Source: Diadema setosum
Taxonomy: Eukaryota; Echinodermata; Echinoidea; Diadematoida; Diadematidae
DNA length: 64,000 bases
Direction: 5' to 3'
NCBI GenBank assembly: GCA_033980235.1
Contig: CM067075.1
Span: 22,959,011-23,023,010, forward strand
A program made the position numbers and the translations under genes. The notes beneath the pieces were generated by a model. That model searched no databases and was not told the origin of the DNA. It saw nothing but the letters and a program-made list of their open reading frames with translations. Shown one piece after another: positions 1-13,900 of the stretch. Each line of letters starts with the position of its first letter. Position 1 is the first letter of the stretch.

Positions 1-119
1 TTGCCAGACACCGTGCTGCGCGGCCGGAGTTTGCTGGTTATCAGTCCCTCCATGGTCTCACAGCTCAGCATGGGGGACATGGCCAGGGACACAAAGTGGT
101 GGCGTGGCTGCACCATGTT
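1..119 (-). CDS. AAA3 exon 44, cut by window edge
   Basis: Acceptor tccatccccag; 119 nt visible, phase 0 in. NMVQPRHFVSLAMSPMLSC corresponds to the INFSAxTSS strand after the AAA3 P-loop, followed by GLITSKLRPRSTVSG, equivalent to the KLxxRRKGxxGP segment. AAA3 Walker B should lie just left of the window. Confidence 0.9.
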
Positions 120-3100
120 CTGGGGATGGACAGACATCAGTGTAAGGAGGAGAAATTTTGACAAATCTCCACTAAATGTAATCAATGTTTTCCCATGCCT
201 CTGATTTTCTGAAGCTTTGTTATCTTGCTATGATATCAAATGACCAATATCTCAGTTAAGATTTCACTTGTAAACTGGAAAAGCTGTACCATAAAAGAAA
301 CATCTATTGGTACTTCCTAGCAGGATCACATCTCATACCACAAATCATAAATTAACGTATCATCTTGGACTTTCATCATCCTTGTTCATCATCATCATCA
401 CCATCATCATCACCTACATATACAGTGTGCCCTTGATTCCATCCTGCGTGTACTTGGTACCCACCTGCATGAGAGCTGTTTTTCCGATGCCCGGCGCACC
501 AGTCAGCAGAACGGGCTGGTTGGCACTGATCAGAATATCAACCAGATGGAAGTAGCGTTCAGCCTGTTAGATGAAAGAAAATTAGAAATATATGATGATT
601 GTTGTTTCCATCCTGCTGGTTGTGACATCACACTCTCGGGTGTGACATATAAATATATCCCCAAATTTGAGAACAGAGAATTATGTTAGACATACAGGTG
701 TATCTGTAATAGAAAATATATCGCAAGTATTCTTCCATGATCATCTTTTCCCTAAGAAATCCCCCCTCCCCCCACCCCCGCAAAAAAACAAAACAAAAAA
801 CTCTTTTAACCCATTCTAACTGGGGGGGTCAAATTGATCCCCCCCCTCTCAACGTTTCGCGCCACGATTTCGCAACGCGCAAAGCTTTTGCCGCGTCGTT
901 TCACGACTTTTTTCATTGAAGTCTCCCGCATATTTTGAGACCAAATTTGCGACGTCCAGGTACACTGTTTTGAAGTTACGTAATGTTTTGCATATGCATG
1001 TCAACCAAAAAACAGCTCAAATTCATGATATCGTGTGCAAATCCAATGCAAATTGTGTTTTTTGGTTAAATTGATATAAATTAGATTATTTCAACTTTTA
1101 ATCATTGAAATTAATCAATTCCAGTGTAGATAAGCCTGAAAAAGTGCCTGCAACAAGTTTTGGCAAAAAAAACAATAGAAAACAAAAGGTTGAAAAAACA
1201 ATAAAATACATAAGAAATTAAGAAAACAATAAAAAACAAAAGTAATTAATTTCAATTGAGCTATTTTTTTACACAAAAATTGTTTGATGTGTCTTGAGGA
1301 ATTCTGACACAAAAATTTAGCAATCCTCCAGTCTTTTTAATGGAGTTATAGGTGAAAATATGATTTCATGCACAAATTTGCATAATTAATTTCTCAAAAA
1401 TAGAAAGGCAATATTTTTCTATTGTATGACGATGTAATCTTGTAGTTGACATCCACCTCTATCTTCAGGCAAAATTTCGCGGCGATCGCGCGATCGGCGG
1501 CCGAGATCTGAAGGGGGGGTCAAGTAAAAACTTGGTCTCAAATAGCCCAGTTAGAATAGGGTTAACCTGTTGAAGATGAGTTCCGAGTATACTCGGGCAA
1601 GTGTCTATGGGAAATGCATGTTGTACAATGTAGCAAAATCAGTCCATTCTCAAAGGTTAATCTCAAAGGTTCACTGTACATTGTACATCATACCAGTAAT
1701 ATACTGTATGAGCAATAGATCACTGGGTGGTTTTGTAACAGGCCTTTGGTTTCTTACTCTTGGAAAGGAATAAATTGCAATAAGTTTGCAAACTGTACAA
1801 AATAAGGGTTTGCATTGCAAGGCAATAAAAACTTAGTTGCAAAGTCATATATTTGTATACATCTACAAATTGAACAAATCAATTTTTCCGAAAAAAAAAG
1901 AGAAAAAGTATTGTTCATACAGCACATTGCACATAGAGTGTAAGTGTACCTGATGTTATACTTACATCAGGTGTGACAGTGAAGTTGGCATTAACTGTCC
2001 TCATTTTCTCACGGTTGACATCAGCCCAGGAGATGAGAACCCCTAGGGTGGGGTCTATATGGATGTCATAAACACTGCCCTCTAGAGGCAGGATGACATC
2101 ATGGGTGATTCGGCTCAGCAGCTGCCTTGCGAATTGGTCGAACATGTCTGCATGCCTGGATGGAAGAAAGCGAGCAAATCAAATGACATTCCACTCAGTT
2201 GATTTAAAAAAAAACCACATACAGCATTTTTCTACTTTTTTGATTTTTTATAATGACTACTACTAAAACACTGATCAATTCAGTGCTTACTTACGTCGAT
2301 GTAGGACAATTTGTCAATCAGTTGCAATGAAAACATCTCGACGGAAGAATTTCATGAATTTGAACAACAAAGCAGTACCCACTGCATGCTATAAGGATTA
2401 GAACCAACACTTGCTGTCGGGCGAAAGCTCGGTGGTCTAGTGGAGACGACGCCTGTCCGGTGATCAGGAGGTCGTAGGTTCGAATCCTGCTCGAGTATGT
2501 ACGCCCATGATTTTTTATCATGACTACTCCTAAAACACTGATCAATTCAGTGCTTATTTACGTCAATGTAGGGCAATTTGTCAATCAGTTGCAATGAAAA
2601 CATCTCGATGGAAGAATTTCATGAAATTGGAAGACCTTTCTTTTTCATCAACTCATATACAATGTATGTTTCTAAAAACATATTGGATGTGCAAAATGAA
2701 ACAATACCATGTCACTAATTTAACAGCTATGTAATTCTATGATTGCGCAATTGTAAGAGTTGATGATAGTATTATGCTTAAAAAAACAAAAAACAAACAC
2801 AGCACTGCATGCAACTTTTTCCTAGAAAAAAAAAATTGCTAATTAACATGACAATGCCTTGCATGTGAATCATTCAAAATCCAATTAGCCAGAATAGATG
2901 CAATGCGAAAATTCTTAATCAAGGATATAAATATTTGAGCATGACACCTCCTCAGTGCAGTGTACATGTATATAAGCTCTTGAATGATAACAACCTCATT
3001 CACTCAAACTATGTTATGTAATTTTGTAAATTGGACTCAAGATCTTACTCCAAAGACCACTAGTTTTGCTGAAATTTCTAGGTTCTTACCTGTCATGCAA

Positions 3101-6100
3101 GTGTCCACCAAAGCCCCATACGTAGGAGAAAGTGAATATTGAGGTCAAGAGGGTCATCTTGTTGGCTGACCTCCTGGTAAGACTGGCCATGCTGGACGTT
3201 GGGGTGGGAGTGGGTGTGATACGAGGTGTCCGTCTGTCCTCTATGAAGGTGGAAGTTGACAGAAAATATATGTTAATTCTGATATCATACAGGCCATATT
3301 CTCACATACAGCTGTACATGTGTATACTACACATCTTGTATGTGAATTGCAGGCGGGCACTTCATGGGAACGCAATTTGAAATCTTGATAATTCTCACTG
3401 CAGCCCGGATTCACAAGTGTTGTTTAAATTGAATCCATCGTTTAAATAGCTAGAATATGCATACATCATTGCATATGCACATGTCAGCGTGCATTCATAA
3501 CTAGCGATGTTTCAGCATACAAAATGTGTCACAACAAATCATATTCACACTTTTAGGTTCAAAAATTCCAGTCAATAGATTAGATTTAACTGACCCTTGT
3601 AAAATCCAGCCAATACATGTATGTACACACCACACAAGTTGTTTGTTCAATGTACCTACGTGTATATCACATTCCGCAGACAAAGTAAAACACGAATAAG
3701 CTCAGTAAAAGTTCCTTTTACTGAGCTCACAGCTAAATATCTTTACTTTGAGATGACAACTTGCCTATCTTGACATCACTGGAAGAGGCAGACACGCCCC
3801 CGCTGCCATCACCTCGCTCCCTCATGATGTGGTGGTCACACATGGCCGACAGGATGCGCAGGAAGGAACCCACCTCCCGGATACCACCCTGGGCAGCCCC
3901 GCCCACCCCGCTGGCATCATCCCGGGGCAGGTCCGCCTCGAGGACGGGGACACAGCGGGTGTTGGCCAAGAAGTCCAGTGTTCGGGAGAATGTGTCGTCG
4001 ATCAGATTCTGCAGAAGCTGCAAACTGCAGGAGGAAATAATGAATCACATAAAGACACAGCACTTGAATATTAAACCTGTTAAGACTAGTCTCGAGCATA
4101 CTTTGGCAGTTGTCTATGGGAAATGTGTGTTACAGAAAAATCAGCTAGTCCTCAACAGGCAAATGTAGACTTACATGGTGAAGCATTGCAACAACAAATC
4201 AGCCATTTTTGCATAACAATCATGTTGCTCTCCCGTTTTTTGGCTGGCTGCATCAGGACAACTTACGTTGTACCATCAAAGATACAAGTATACATACACT
4301 GTATGTATATTGCCTGTATGACATTTACAAAATGTGTACAAGTTTTAACATTGAGAGAGTACTAAATGGTCTGTGATCCTAACTTTAAAAAGTCTCAAAA
4401 GCTGTAAAGAGTTTATTTTTTACATTGGCATCAGTTGCTCCAATATTTGTTTGGTGATTACGTGCACACAATCCTTGAATTATCCATCAATACTAGCAAC
4501 CGGAAATGTGTGTGGCTATTTGATGCCAGCTTTATCTACCATAAAATAATAAAATTATGAATCTTAAAAGTCTAGAAGCTCTGGTCTAAAAACCCTTTTA
4601 TTATATAAACACAAAGTGGCTCTGGTGATTGGGAAAAAGATGAAACTCACCAGTTATTGTTGACCTCCCACAGCGTCTGGGCATCGGACATCCAGGACTC
4701 TACTAGAGACTTCCAGCTGACCACGCCCGAGTTGAAGTGGACAATGGAGCAGCGGGACAGGATAGCCGGGGATGCGGTCGCCACAGAGCCGGTCTCAAAG
4801 ATGAGGGAGGTGCAGTCTGATCAAGCAATCAAAGAGCCAGAAAATGAAAATATTCAATGTTGACAGAGATTTGGAATAAAGAAAATGTTCTCTTTTCAGC
4901 ACACATCCACTATATGTTCATAAATTGATGTTCAATTTCTTGTTTGCTACCTATACAATGAGCACTGAAGAACCTTTCAAAGACTTCCACTAACTTTCAG
5001 AAATCTTGCTTATAACCCTATTTTTGACAAAAGACCAAATGGGACACCATTGATATACACATGTACGAGAGATAAAGAGGTAAGTTTTTGTATGTCATGG
5101 GTTAAATCATAGCCATACAGTGCATTCTTCACATAACTACAGGATAAACACAGATTTTTAATTGGGGTACATATAGACTGGAGGCTATTAATGAGACACA
5201 ATGTGGACCTATACCACGATTCAACTTTGATGATACAATTGTAAGAATGCAATAAGTGAGATATAAAAGGATCATTGTACATGTATCTAGAGTTCACTGG
5301 AAGGTGCCTCAAGAATTCAGAGAAAAGATGAGGGCACTCCTCTTCTCTTTTAATTTCTAACGGTTGAGTGGTCACCAAATTCAATTAACATGCTACAATG
5401 TATTCTTGCCATCAATAGCTGACATCAGATGCAGCTTGATAACACTTTGATTTTGTTTGTCTTTTTGTTTGCCCATTGACTGGATACCTTTGTTTCCTTT
5501 TTGTTTGATGGGACTTTCAAGTGAATATTGCAACTAGCCTAAAGAAGGGAAGTGCACACGCACAGTGTACAATGCAACATTAAAGCAGTTTAATATCTCT
5601 TTATAATAAAAGTAGTCACAAGGCAGGACCAGTCCGTCCCTATAAACTCACCTGGCATCAGCAGCTTCTCCCCACTGGACAGAGTGGAGCTGCCCCGCCC
5701 GACGCTGCTCCGCCCGCTGCCCACCATGCCGGCCAGGGTCTCCGCCCAGCGGGGGTCCACGGCCCCGTCCAGCACCACCCACTTGTGGATGACAGTGGGC
5801 GGGTTCAGCATGCCCTTGGTGGCGTTCTTCTTCTTGTTCTCGCGCAGCTCCTGCTGCATGGTCTGTGCCGTCTCCATGGACTGGCCCGAGTCGTAGATCA
5901 GCGAGGTGAGCAGGCCGTCCACCCAGCGGTGCTTCTCGGGGTCAAAGCGGCCAATCAACTGCAAATGAGGGGGGGGGAAAAAATGCAGCGATTACATAAT
6001 AACATGACAGTCACATGACCAAACGAGCACATACAACAGATGTATATGCCATATTAACTCAAATAGTAACATTCTTGCTTTGAATCTCTTGTCAGATTTG

Positions 6101-9100
6101 CTTCAAATTACACAGTGCCATGCTGTTAACCGAAATCAAAACAAGACATATTTTCTTTTTCCACTATGGTGAAAAGGAATCATGGACACTGCCATTAGGA
6201 AAGTGACTACTGAAAACTTGATTTGAGCCTTTGAGCCTTTATTAGTGCACATAGCAAATTATTATTCATCAATTCTCTAATTTTGACTTTGCAAGATGCA
6301 AACATACATTTATACTGAACTAATTCATCTGAGACACCTGGAAGTTGGGTTCCACAAAGAATTCTTTGTGGTTGTGGATTAAGGAATAAAAGTTATCAAC
6401 AGAAATTGCTAAATTTTCAACTTTTCACCAAGCAGTACGATAGAGCCAAGGGGAACACTGTCCAATAAATGAACAAACATCACAAGAGCATTTGTACTCT
6501 TGCATTATGCAGAAATTGAACTGGCCCCTCTTAACCAAAACATTACACAGAACATCAAACTGACCCTTCCTCACCCAAACACTACCCTGAACATCAAACT
6601 GACCCCTCCTGGCCAGAACATCTCCCAAGGCAAACTGACCTGTTTGTCGGACAGCGTGGCCGGGTAGATGACCGAGGAGTCCACCCGGGGGTAGGACACC
6701 TTTTCCGCACCGCGCGTGGCAACGTCCATCCAGTGTAGGGTCATGAAGGACACCACCTCAGCTTTTCTCCTCAGCCGATCTATCCCATGGGACAGTGGCC
6801 GGTGGGGGACAGCATCCAGCCCCTATGGGATGATGATGATTTATAATAGCAACTTAATCTGCTTTCATGTCATTTCATCAATGTCAAGTTCACTCATCAA
6901 TTTTCTGACATGCCTATTTCTTCTGTCAATCATTCATTCATCAACTGCTCAGTTCATGGATACAATAATTGATTTATTGATTGCTTTTCATTCCTTTGTT
7001 CATTCATTCATTCATTCATTCATTCAGCCATTCATTCACAACTTCACTCAATGATTCATTCATCCATTCATTTAGTCATCTCGTGATTCCAATGCATTCA
7101 TTCAGTCATGTCAGCTTTATAATCTCCAAATCAACAGGAGTACATGTACTTCACTGACACACAGTAATACCCTCTTGCATATATCATCAAAGAACAGATT
7201 CCTGGTCTGGCAGAGCAGACCAGATACCCCTTAGGAAGCCAAGCGGTCAATTTATCCAACTGCACAAAGAAGTACACTTTTTATTTCCGAGCTCCATTGT
7301 GGGGACAATGGTCCTCCTGGTGTACATTTTGGACAAAGTCTTACTCCAAAGTTGTCCCAATTAAGTGGTGGCAACTGTACAATAGAGTCATTCTTGATAG
7401 GTTTTGGTCCCTAAAACACACTACAGGCCTGTCCCTCCCACTGTGAAACTCAAGGTTAGACTGACCGGTACTTTGGGCCCTCCCATGGGGGCCATGGGCC
7501 CATTGTCCTGGGATGGCGGGTTTGACTGCAGGCTGTTGAGGACCCTACAGAGAGTGTGGTAGCACACCGTCTTGCCAGTCCCTGCGGGACCCACCAGCAC
7601 CACACCCGACTTGTGGCGGAGGGATTCGTAAAGCTCCAGCACCTGTTGAGATATAGGTGATGATAATGATGATGATGGCGACAATGAGGATTCTGGTAAC
7701 AAATTATGAATGATCACCATAACAATTATACCACTCCTGCTACTACAACTATATTCAAAGTGATACTACAAATAACATTGCTACTAATGATGGTAATAAG
7801 AAAAAGCAGAGGATAAAGATGATGAAAAAGATATTGAAGAAGAAAAGAAAGATTAGAAGAAGATGATGAAGAAGAAGAAAAGCAATCACATTTGTTTGTT
7901 TGCATGTTTGTCACATTCACAGAGTACAGCTTTATGTTGATACATAAATGATTTAAGGGGCAATTAAAAAACAAAAAAAATTTTCACACTTGAACACTCA
8001 ATACATACACAAACACACACAATAAAAAGGAACACCCACACACATTCACATGGGGCAGCCACAAGTGATTCAGTGATTTCCAAGAGGGGGTAGCTAAGGG
8101 CAGGTTCAGGGGGGCTGAAGGGTTGTTAACTGCACCACCATCTACCACTCTACCACCCCTTTGCACACTTTTACCTTGGACACATGTTGGGGTGTGGCCT
8201 GCAGCTTGTCAGCCACAAACTGGCTCTGGATGGCATCCACCAGGGCGGGGTCGTGCTCCGCGGCCCCCTGGGCCCGGGCCCCGTGGCCCAGGCCCCAGGG
8301 GAAGACGCAGCGGAGCATGTTGCGAAGGGCAATGCCGTCCTCGGCCGAATGGGTGCGGGGTGTGAGCCAGAGCTGCAGGGCAAAGACAAGGGAGCGCTCC
8401 TCCCTGTGCAGGTCATCGTGCTCCAGTTCGGTGATAAACTCACTGTCATCCAGGACCCTTGACTCAACTTGCTCTGACAATGACAAATCATCAGACAACA
8501 TTCCATTTCACTACTTGAAAGATGAATTTGAATATGTGAGGACAACTAGCATATATTTGGCAAAAACGAGATGATGACGTGAGATATACAAACAAGCAAG
8601 TCTGAGTTGCTGTCATACAGTGTACATCTAGTTAATGCACTAATCAATTTGCATAATAGTTCAATTTGTCTTTTTCAGCTTGCAGCTGACAAACTCTCAG
8701 TATTTCAGAACAGAATAATGGAAGGATGACATAACTTTCATGAAACATAACAAAGTGTTGATAAAACAAAAGATGTAGAGTGAAATATGAATCGTAAAGC
8801 AAAAGTAGAACAGAACGTGGGATAATATACAATCAGATGTCATGTGTTGTGTACAAACCATATACAAACCTTACATTCATCAAACCATGGTTCTGAAGGG
8901 CTGATTTTGCATAATATTTGAAGAGAGATGGCAACAAGGCTTCTTTAGCCATACATTGTACACGTGATGCAGTTCCCTGATTGAAGGTTTTGTGAGAGAC
9001 CAAACAGACTGTACTCACCTTCACTGCTAGAGGGCGTTGGACTGTTGATGCTACTCCTGGGTGACAGCTGGTAGCGCTGTCGCTTTGACATCAACCTCAC

Positions 9101-10521
9101 AGTGGCAAGGTGGATGATGCCTTTGAGGGCGCCAACACCCAAGTGATATTCTTGCTTGTCTGAATACTACGAAAGAAAATAAAAAGAGATCAAAACACTT
9201 TAAAAATACTGTAAATGTGGAATATTTGATTGTGCAGTGTGTTTTTTTTTTTCCACACACTGCTGGACTGAAGCAAAAAAAAAAAAAAAAAAAAAAAAAA
9301 CCAGTGAGAATGGAGTTTTGGGATATCAAAATAAGAACAGAATTCTCTATTTCTATGTGAAATTAAATGTCAAAATCAAGCAAATAGTAATGTCTCAGCA
9401 GAATGGATACCAAACTGTATTACATGTATATGCCACAATCATTGAGACATACACATACAGTGCTCAATTTTCACCCACTTACTTTATGGGAGCATTGGCA
9501 TTACATAGTGAAATCTATAATTATCTTTTAATATTGAATGCTATGAACTGCTATAATTCACCTTATGATAGCATTATCCTATCAATGAAAATTTGTATGA
9601 GTACTCCAAATAAAATTAAGATGACCACAACTTGGGCCCCCACCCACCGGTCCATCCCCCAGAACAAACTTGAAACTACAGTCATCAATGTTATGTACTT
9701 ACTCATGGCATTAACTTAATTTAGGAATTTGAAAATTATCTTGAAAATAAGTACAGATGTACATGTAGTATTACAGAATATGGTGCAAACATTCTGGATA
9801 CCAGCTCTGTTTTGGGTAAAGTGTTTCAGGTTTTTTCTTCCCTTTCCTTTTGAGGGAAAATGACATGAGAACATGACACCAGTCAAAGAGGCTTTAAGAG
9901 TACTCACAGCATTCTTGATCATCTGTGTGAGGCGACAGAGCTTGGTGGCCAGCCGGGATGCCTCCTGGAAGCAGTTGCCTATCAGGAGGGTCTCCAAGAT
10001 GATGTGCATGTCGGGCATCACCATGGCAACGGGTCGCATGGATGTCTGCCATTACAACAAGTGGGTGACAGTAAGGATTTGCCATATGGGATGAATGCTG
10101 GATATATATACAATTGTATCTATCAAAATACACTTTTTCTGTATTTCACAATATACATTCTGATGTGTACAGGTCTTGATAAATCAAATACACAATGATA
10201 ATAAATCTTTGTGATAATGATCAAAGAACTGATAAAGATTTTCCTTGGACCTACATTTGAAGAAAAAACAACAACAATATGATAGAGTAAGGCAAAGATA
10301 TGAAATACATTTTTCAGACTTTTTATATGATTTCATGAAGTAATAAATGTTGGGGTAAGCTTACTGATACTTTTATTTGGGTTTTTGTTTGTTATTCATT
10401 TTACTGAAATGGGCAACCACTATTAACAACTAAAACATGTTTCTTGTTGTTTCTGTTGGTTGCAGGAAATTATCATCATCATCACCATCCTTATCATCAT
10501 CATCATCATCATCATCATCCC

Positions 10522-10561
<40 letters not shown>

Positions 10562-10703
10562 GGCGACCACAATTAAAAAAAACTCAGACATGTTTCTTGT
10601 TGTTTCTGTTGGTTACAGGAAATCATCCTCATCATCATCCCCATCATTATCATCACCATCACCATCACCATCCTTCTCCTCCTCATCCTCATCATCATCA
10701 TCC

Positions 10704-10737
<34 letters not shown>

Positions 10738-10857
10738 CCTCCTCTTCCTCCTCTTCCTCCTCCTCCTCCTCATCATCACCATCCTCCTCATCATCATCAT
10801 CATCATCCTCCTCCTCTTCCTCCTCCTCCTCCTCATCATCATCATCACCATCATCAC

Positions 10858-10915
<58 letters not shown>

Positions 10916-13900
10916 TCGATCATCATCATCATCATCACCATTCTCGTCATCTGCAAATGATCTCATACCTTGAGGCTGTCAGGGATGACATGTGCCAGCC
11001 TGTCACCCGTGTCCAGGGTCATGAAGCAGGAGTAGTTGAGGTTAGCCTGGACGAGGCGGCCGTCAAAGGTGACATGGCCGCAGTATTGGGGCCGGTAAGT
11101 CCACTGTTGGAGGGAGCTGAAGTCCGGAGAATCCAGGAGGCTGTCCGGAGGTTTGTGCTTGATCATGGCTACTCAGTGACCACGTCCAAAGAGAGCAAGA
11201 CAGGCAAGAAAAAAATGAACAGAGTTTAAGGTTACGATGAGTTAAGTCAAGTAATAGAATTAGTGAAAAATATTTGTTTTTGTGTTTCCAACAGCAGCAT
11301 AGAAGTGAAGAAATGGAATGGCTTATAATGGCCAAGCTCTTTGTGACTGCTGAAACTCTAGCACAACTTGTCTTACAAAAAAAACAAAAACAAAACTTAA
11401 CTGTAATACATGAATTTAAAAGAACAAATAATGTACTTTCTCCTAACTTGTCAGAAATAAAGTTCACTGGACTAGAAGGGTTCATAATATGTGAAAGTGA
11501 TCATAAATTGGAAGAACAGTGCCTAAGCCTCAGATCATCCTACTACTTGACTACTTGTACATTGAGTGTATTTAAGTCTGCAGCCTACAATCGTATATTA
11601 TCTAATTGTACTACAGGCCAGCATGCAACATGGTACGGCAAGTAAATCACAACATATTACAACTGCTAGAAGAATGCTTTTATTTGGTTCAGAGAAACAG
11701 GATTAACATCATATTAAAGTGCATAACTACACACTGTTGTGTGTATACAACTACAACTGTTGTATGTGCTAACAGTTCTTGGAATGCACTTGTTTGTATC
11801 TTGCACAAATTACTTTTATTACCCATTCATAGTGAGAAGAGCATTAAGAAGCAAAGTAAAGTCAGCAACTTCTGCAACAAGAAAAGACTACAATGCAGAA
11901 GTATACAAATTAGGCAAATAAAAGAAAGAGTAACAGTTGTATAAATGTGAACATTCTGTGTGACGGACTGTAGCTAATTGTCCTTTAACCCCACACTACA
12001 ACTGTTCAGCTTGGCATTTCTACTGCGCATATCAGCATCACATACTCATAGGCATACACACACTCATCAATTTTGGAGTCTACAGAAAGTAGCCAGACAT
12101 ACAGCAAAAGAAGTATGAAGGTAGCAGTTCATTATTTGCTTGTCTTGCAGAGATGGAAAAGCCAATATCTCTGTCAACACTGGTCACCACCAGCTTTAAC
12201 TTGAGATCTGGCCTATGCTTACAACTTCCAGCCAAGTAATCGATGATACCTACATTCCCCAGAGAAACTCAAAATGTCTGACAGCATCATGATATAAAAA
12301 CAGCAAGAGTATTTAGCCAGAGTAACAAAGTTTGAAAAATAATGTGAACATGGCTGAATGAATATGAACTCATATTCATACACGAGTGCTTGTGTAGCAT
12401 GGCACACAGACATTGGAATGGCACGTAAAGACTTAAATTGTGCTTTATAGTGGGACAAGAAAATGTAGGTATTTGTAGGCTAACAGGTGCTAAGTATAAT
12501 CAACAGATCAATTAGAGTGTAGAAGACACAGTGACAAGACAGACATTGGCTGACAATGTACATGTACAGTTTTACACGTAGATAGACGCAGACACAACAG
12601 TAGAAATACACATTTACAGCACACCAAAAGTCTAAGAAAACAGAGAGGGAGAAAGAGAAAGAGGAACAAAACACACAATGTAATAATATATATTGTAAAT
12701 GTACGTAGTATTCCTTGTCAGTGGTGTTAAATGAGATGTAGAATATCTCTGACATGGTTGCTGACAAACGACTGGCAATAAAGATACACACAAACACACA
12801 GACACACAGATGAGGAAGAAAGAGACACAGGCAAAACTGAATAACAGGGCTATGAAGTGGCCAATTTAACATATTTGGACAAGGGGTTCCAGTTCAAAAT
12901 TCTCAAAATTCAGCTGTCAAGATGTGATTCATTTTTAGATATGGTCTTTCTGTACATTATCTGATTTTTGTTAATGAATTAAAAATGTGAATTTTCAATG
13001 TTAATTGGAGCTTTCTTAATCCACAAATTCTTTTAAGATAAAAAAAGTGTCTGTGGGCATTTGACATCTGATCTGGAAAACTATATAGCAATGACTCAGA
13101 CTGTGAAAATACCATTTCGAGATTTGATATATTCAATATATGCTCAGGTGCAATATTTAATGAATTACCAGACCACCCATAAGAGAGTGCTTGTACCTGA
13201 AGTCCAGAAGAGTGTGCAATTTAATTTAATAACAAAGTTGACACTGAGTCACAAGTGTTGATCACAGTACCGTAGTCCAAGAAACCATTGCAGTGTACAA
13301 TGTACCATACACTCCAACACATGAATGAAGAAGACAGAACCCTTTACCATACATTGCACCGCATCAACCAAACAGAGATACTCGTGAGATAAGGATAGCC
13401 GATGTACTTGCAAATCATATTTCTTCATAGTAGCAGAAAGGCTCTAGAAGTCTAGCAAGTTTCAAATGGTCCTTACTTTAAACATTCATGTCATGTCAAG
13501 CCTACTCTGTAGCTCACAAATACTTCAGTGAGTTTCAAAAACTCTACAAAGCAGATGGGATTAAACTACATTCTCATCCAAAAGTCAACCTCTAAATATA
13601 ATGCTTACATCCATTTCACAACCACAAAAAAAAAAAGAAATGATACATTTTTTCCAAAGAAAGACTTCCAAAGAAAGAGTTTTCTTGCCACCCTCAAAAC
13701 ACAAAATCTTCCACTGAAAAATTGTGTGGCGATGCAAAAAAAAAAAATTTTTCAAAAAGACGTTATTCTTATTTTTGATGGAAAACAACAAAACATACAT
13801 TCAAAATGATAATCTAGCAGTTCTGCATTTGACTACTTGACTACAACTCTACATGTTGAAATATGTGAATGTAAAAAATAGGTAATTCAGTCTACAAATT

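Noticed and set aside
2428..2496. Functional tRNA gene
   Set aside because: A and B boxes are good, but the anticodon arm is imperfect, the flanks are shared with another dispersed copy, and the structure fits a SINE.
10437..11229. Long open frames of poly-Ser, poly-His, poly-Met/Arg and poly-Asp/Glu
   Set aside because: Products of the CAT/CCT array read in different frames and strands. They have no splice context and the true exon (10969-11168) is on the minus strand.
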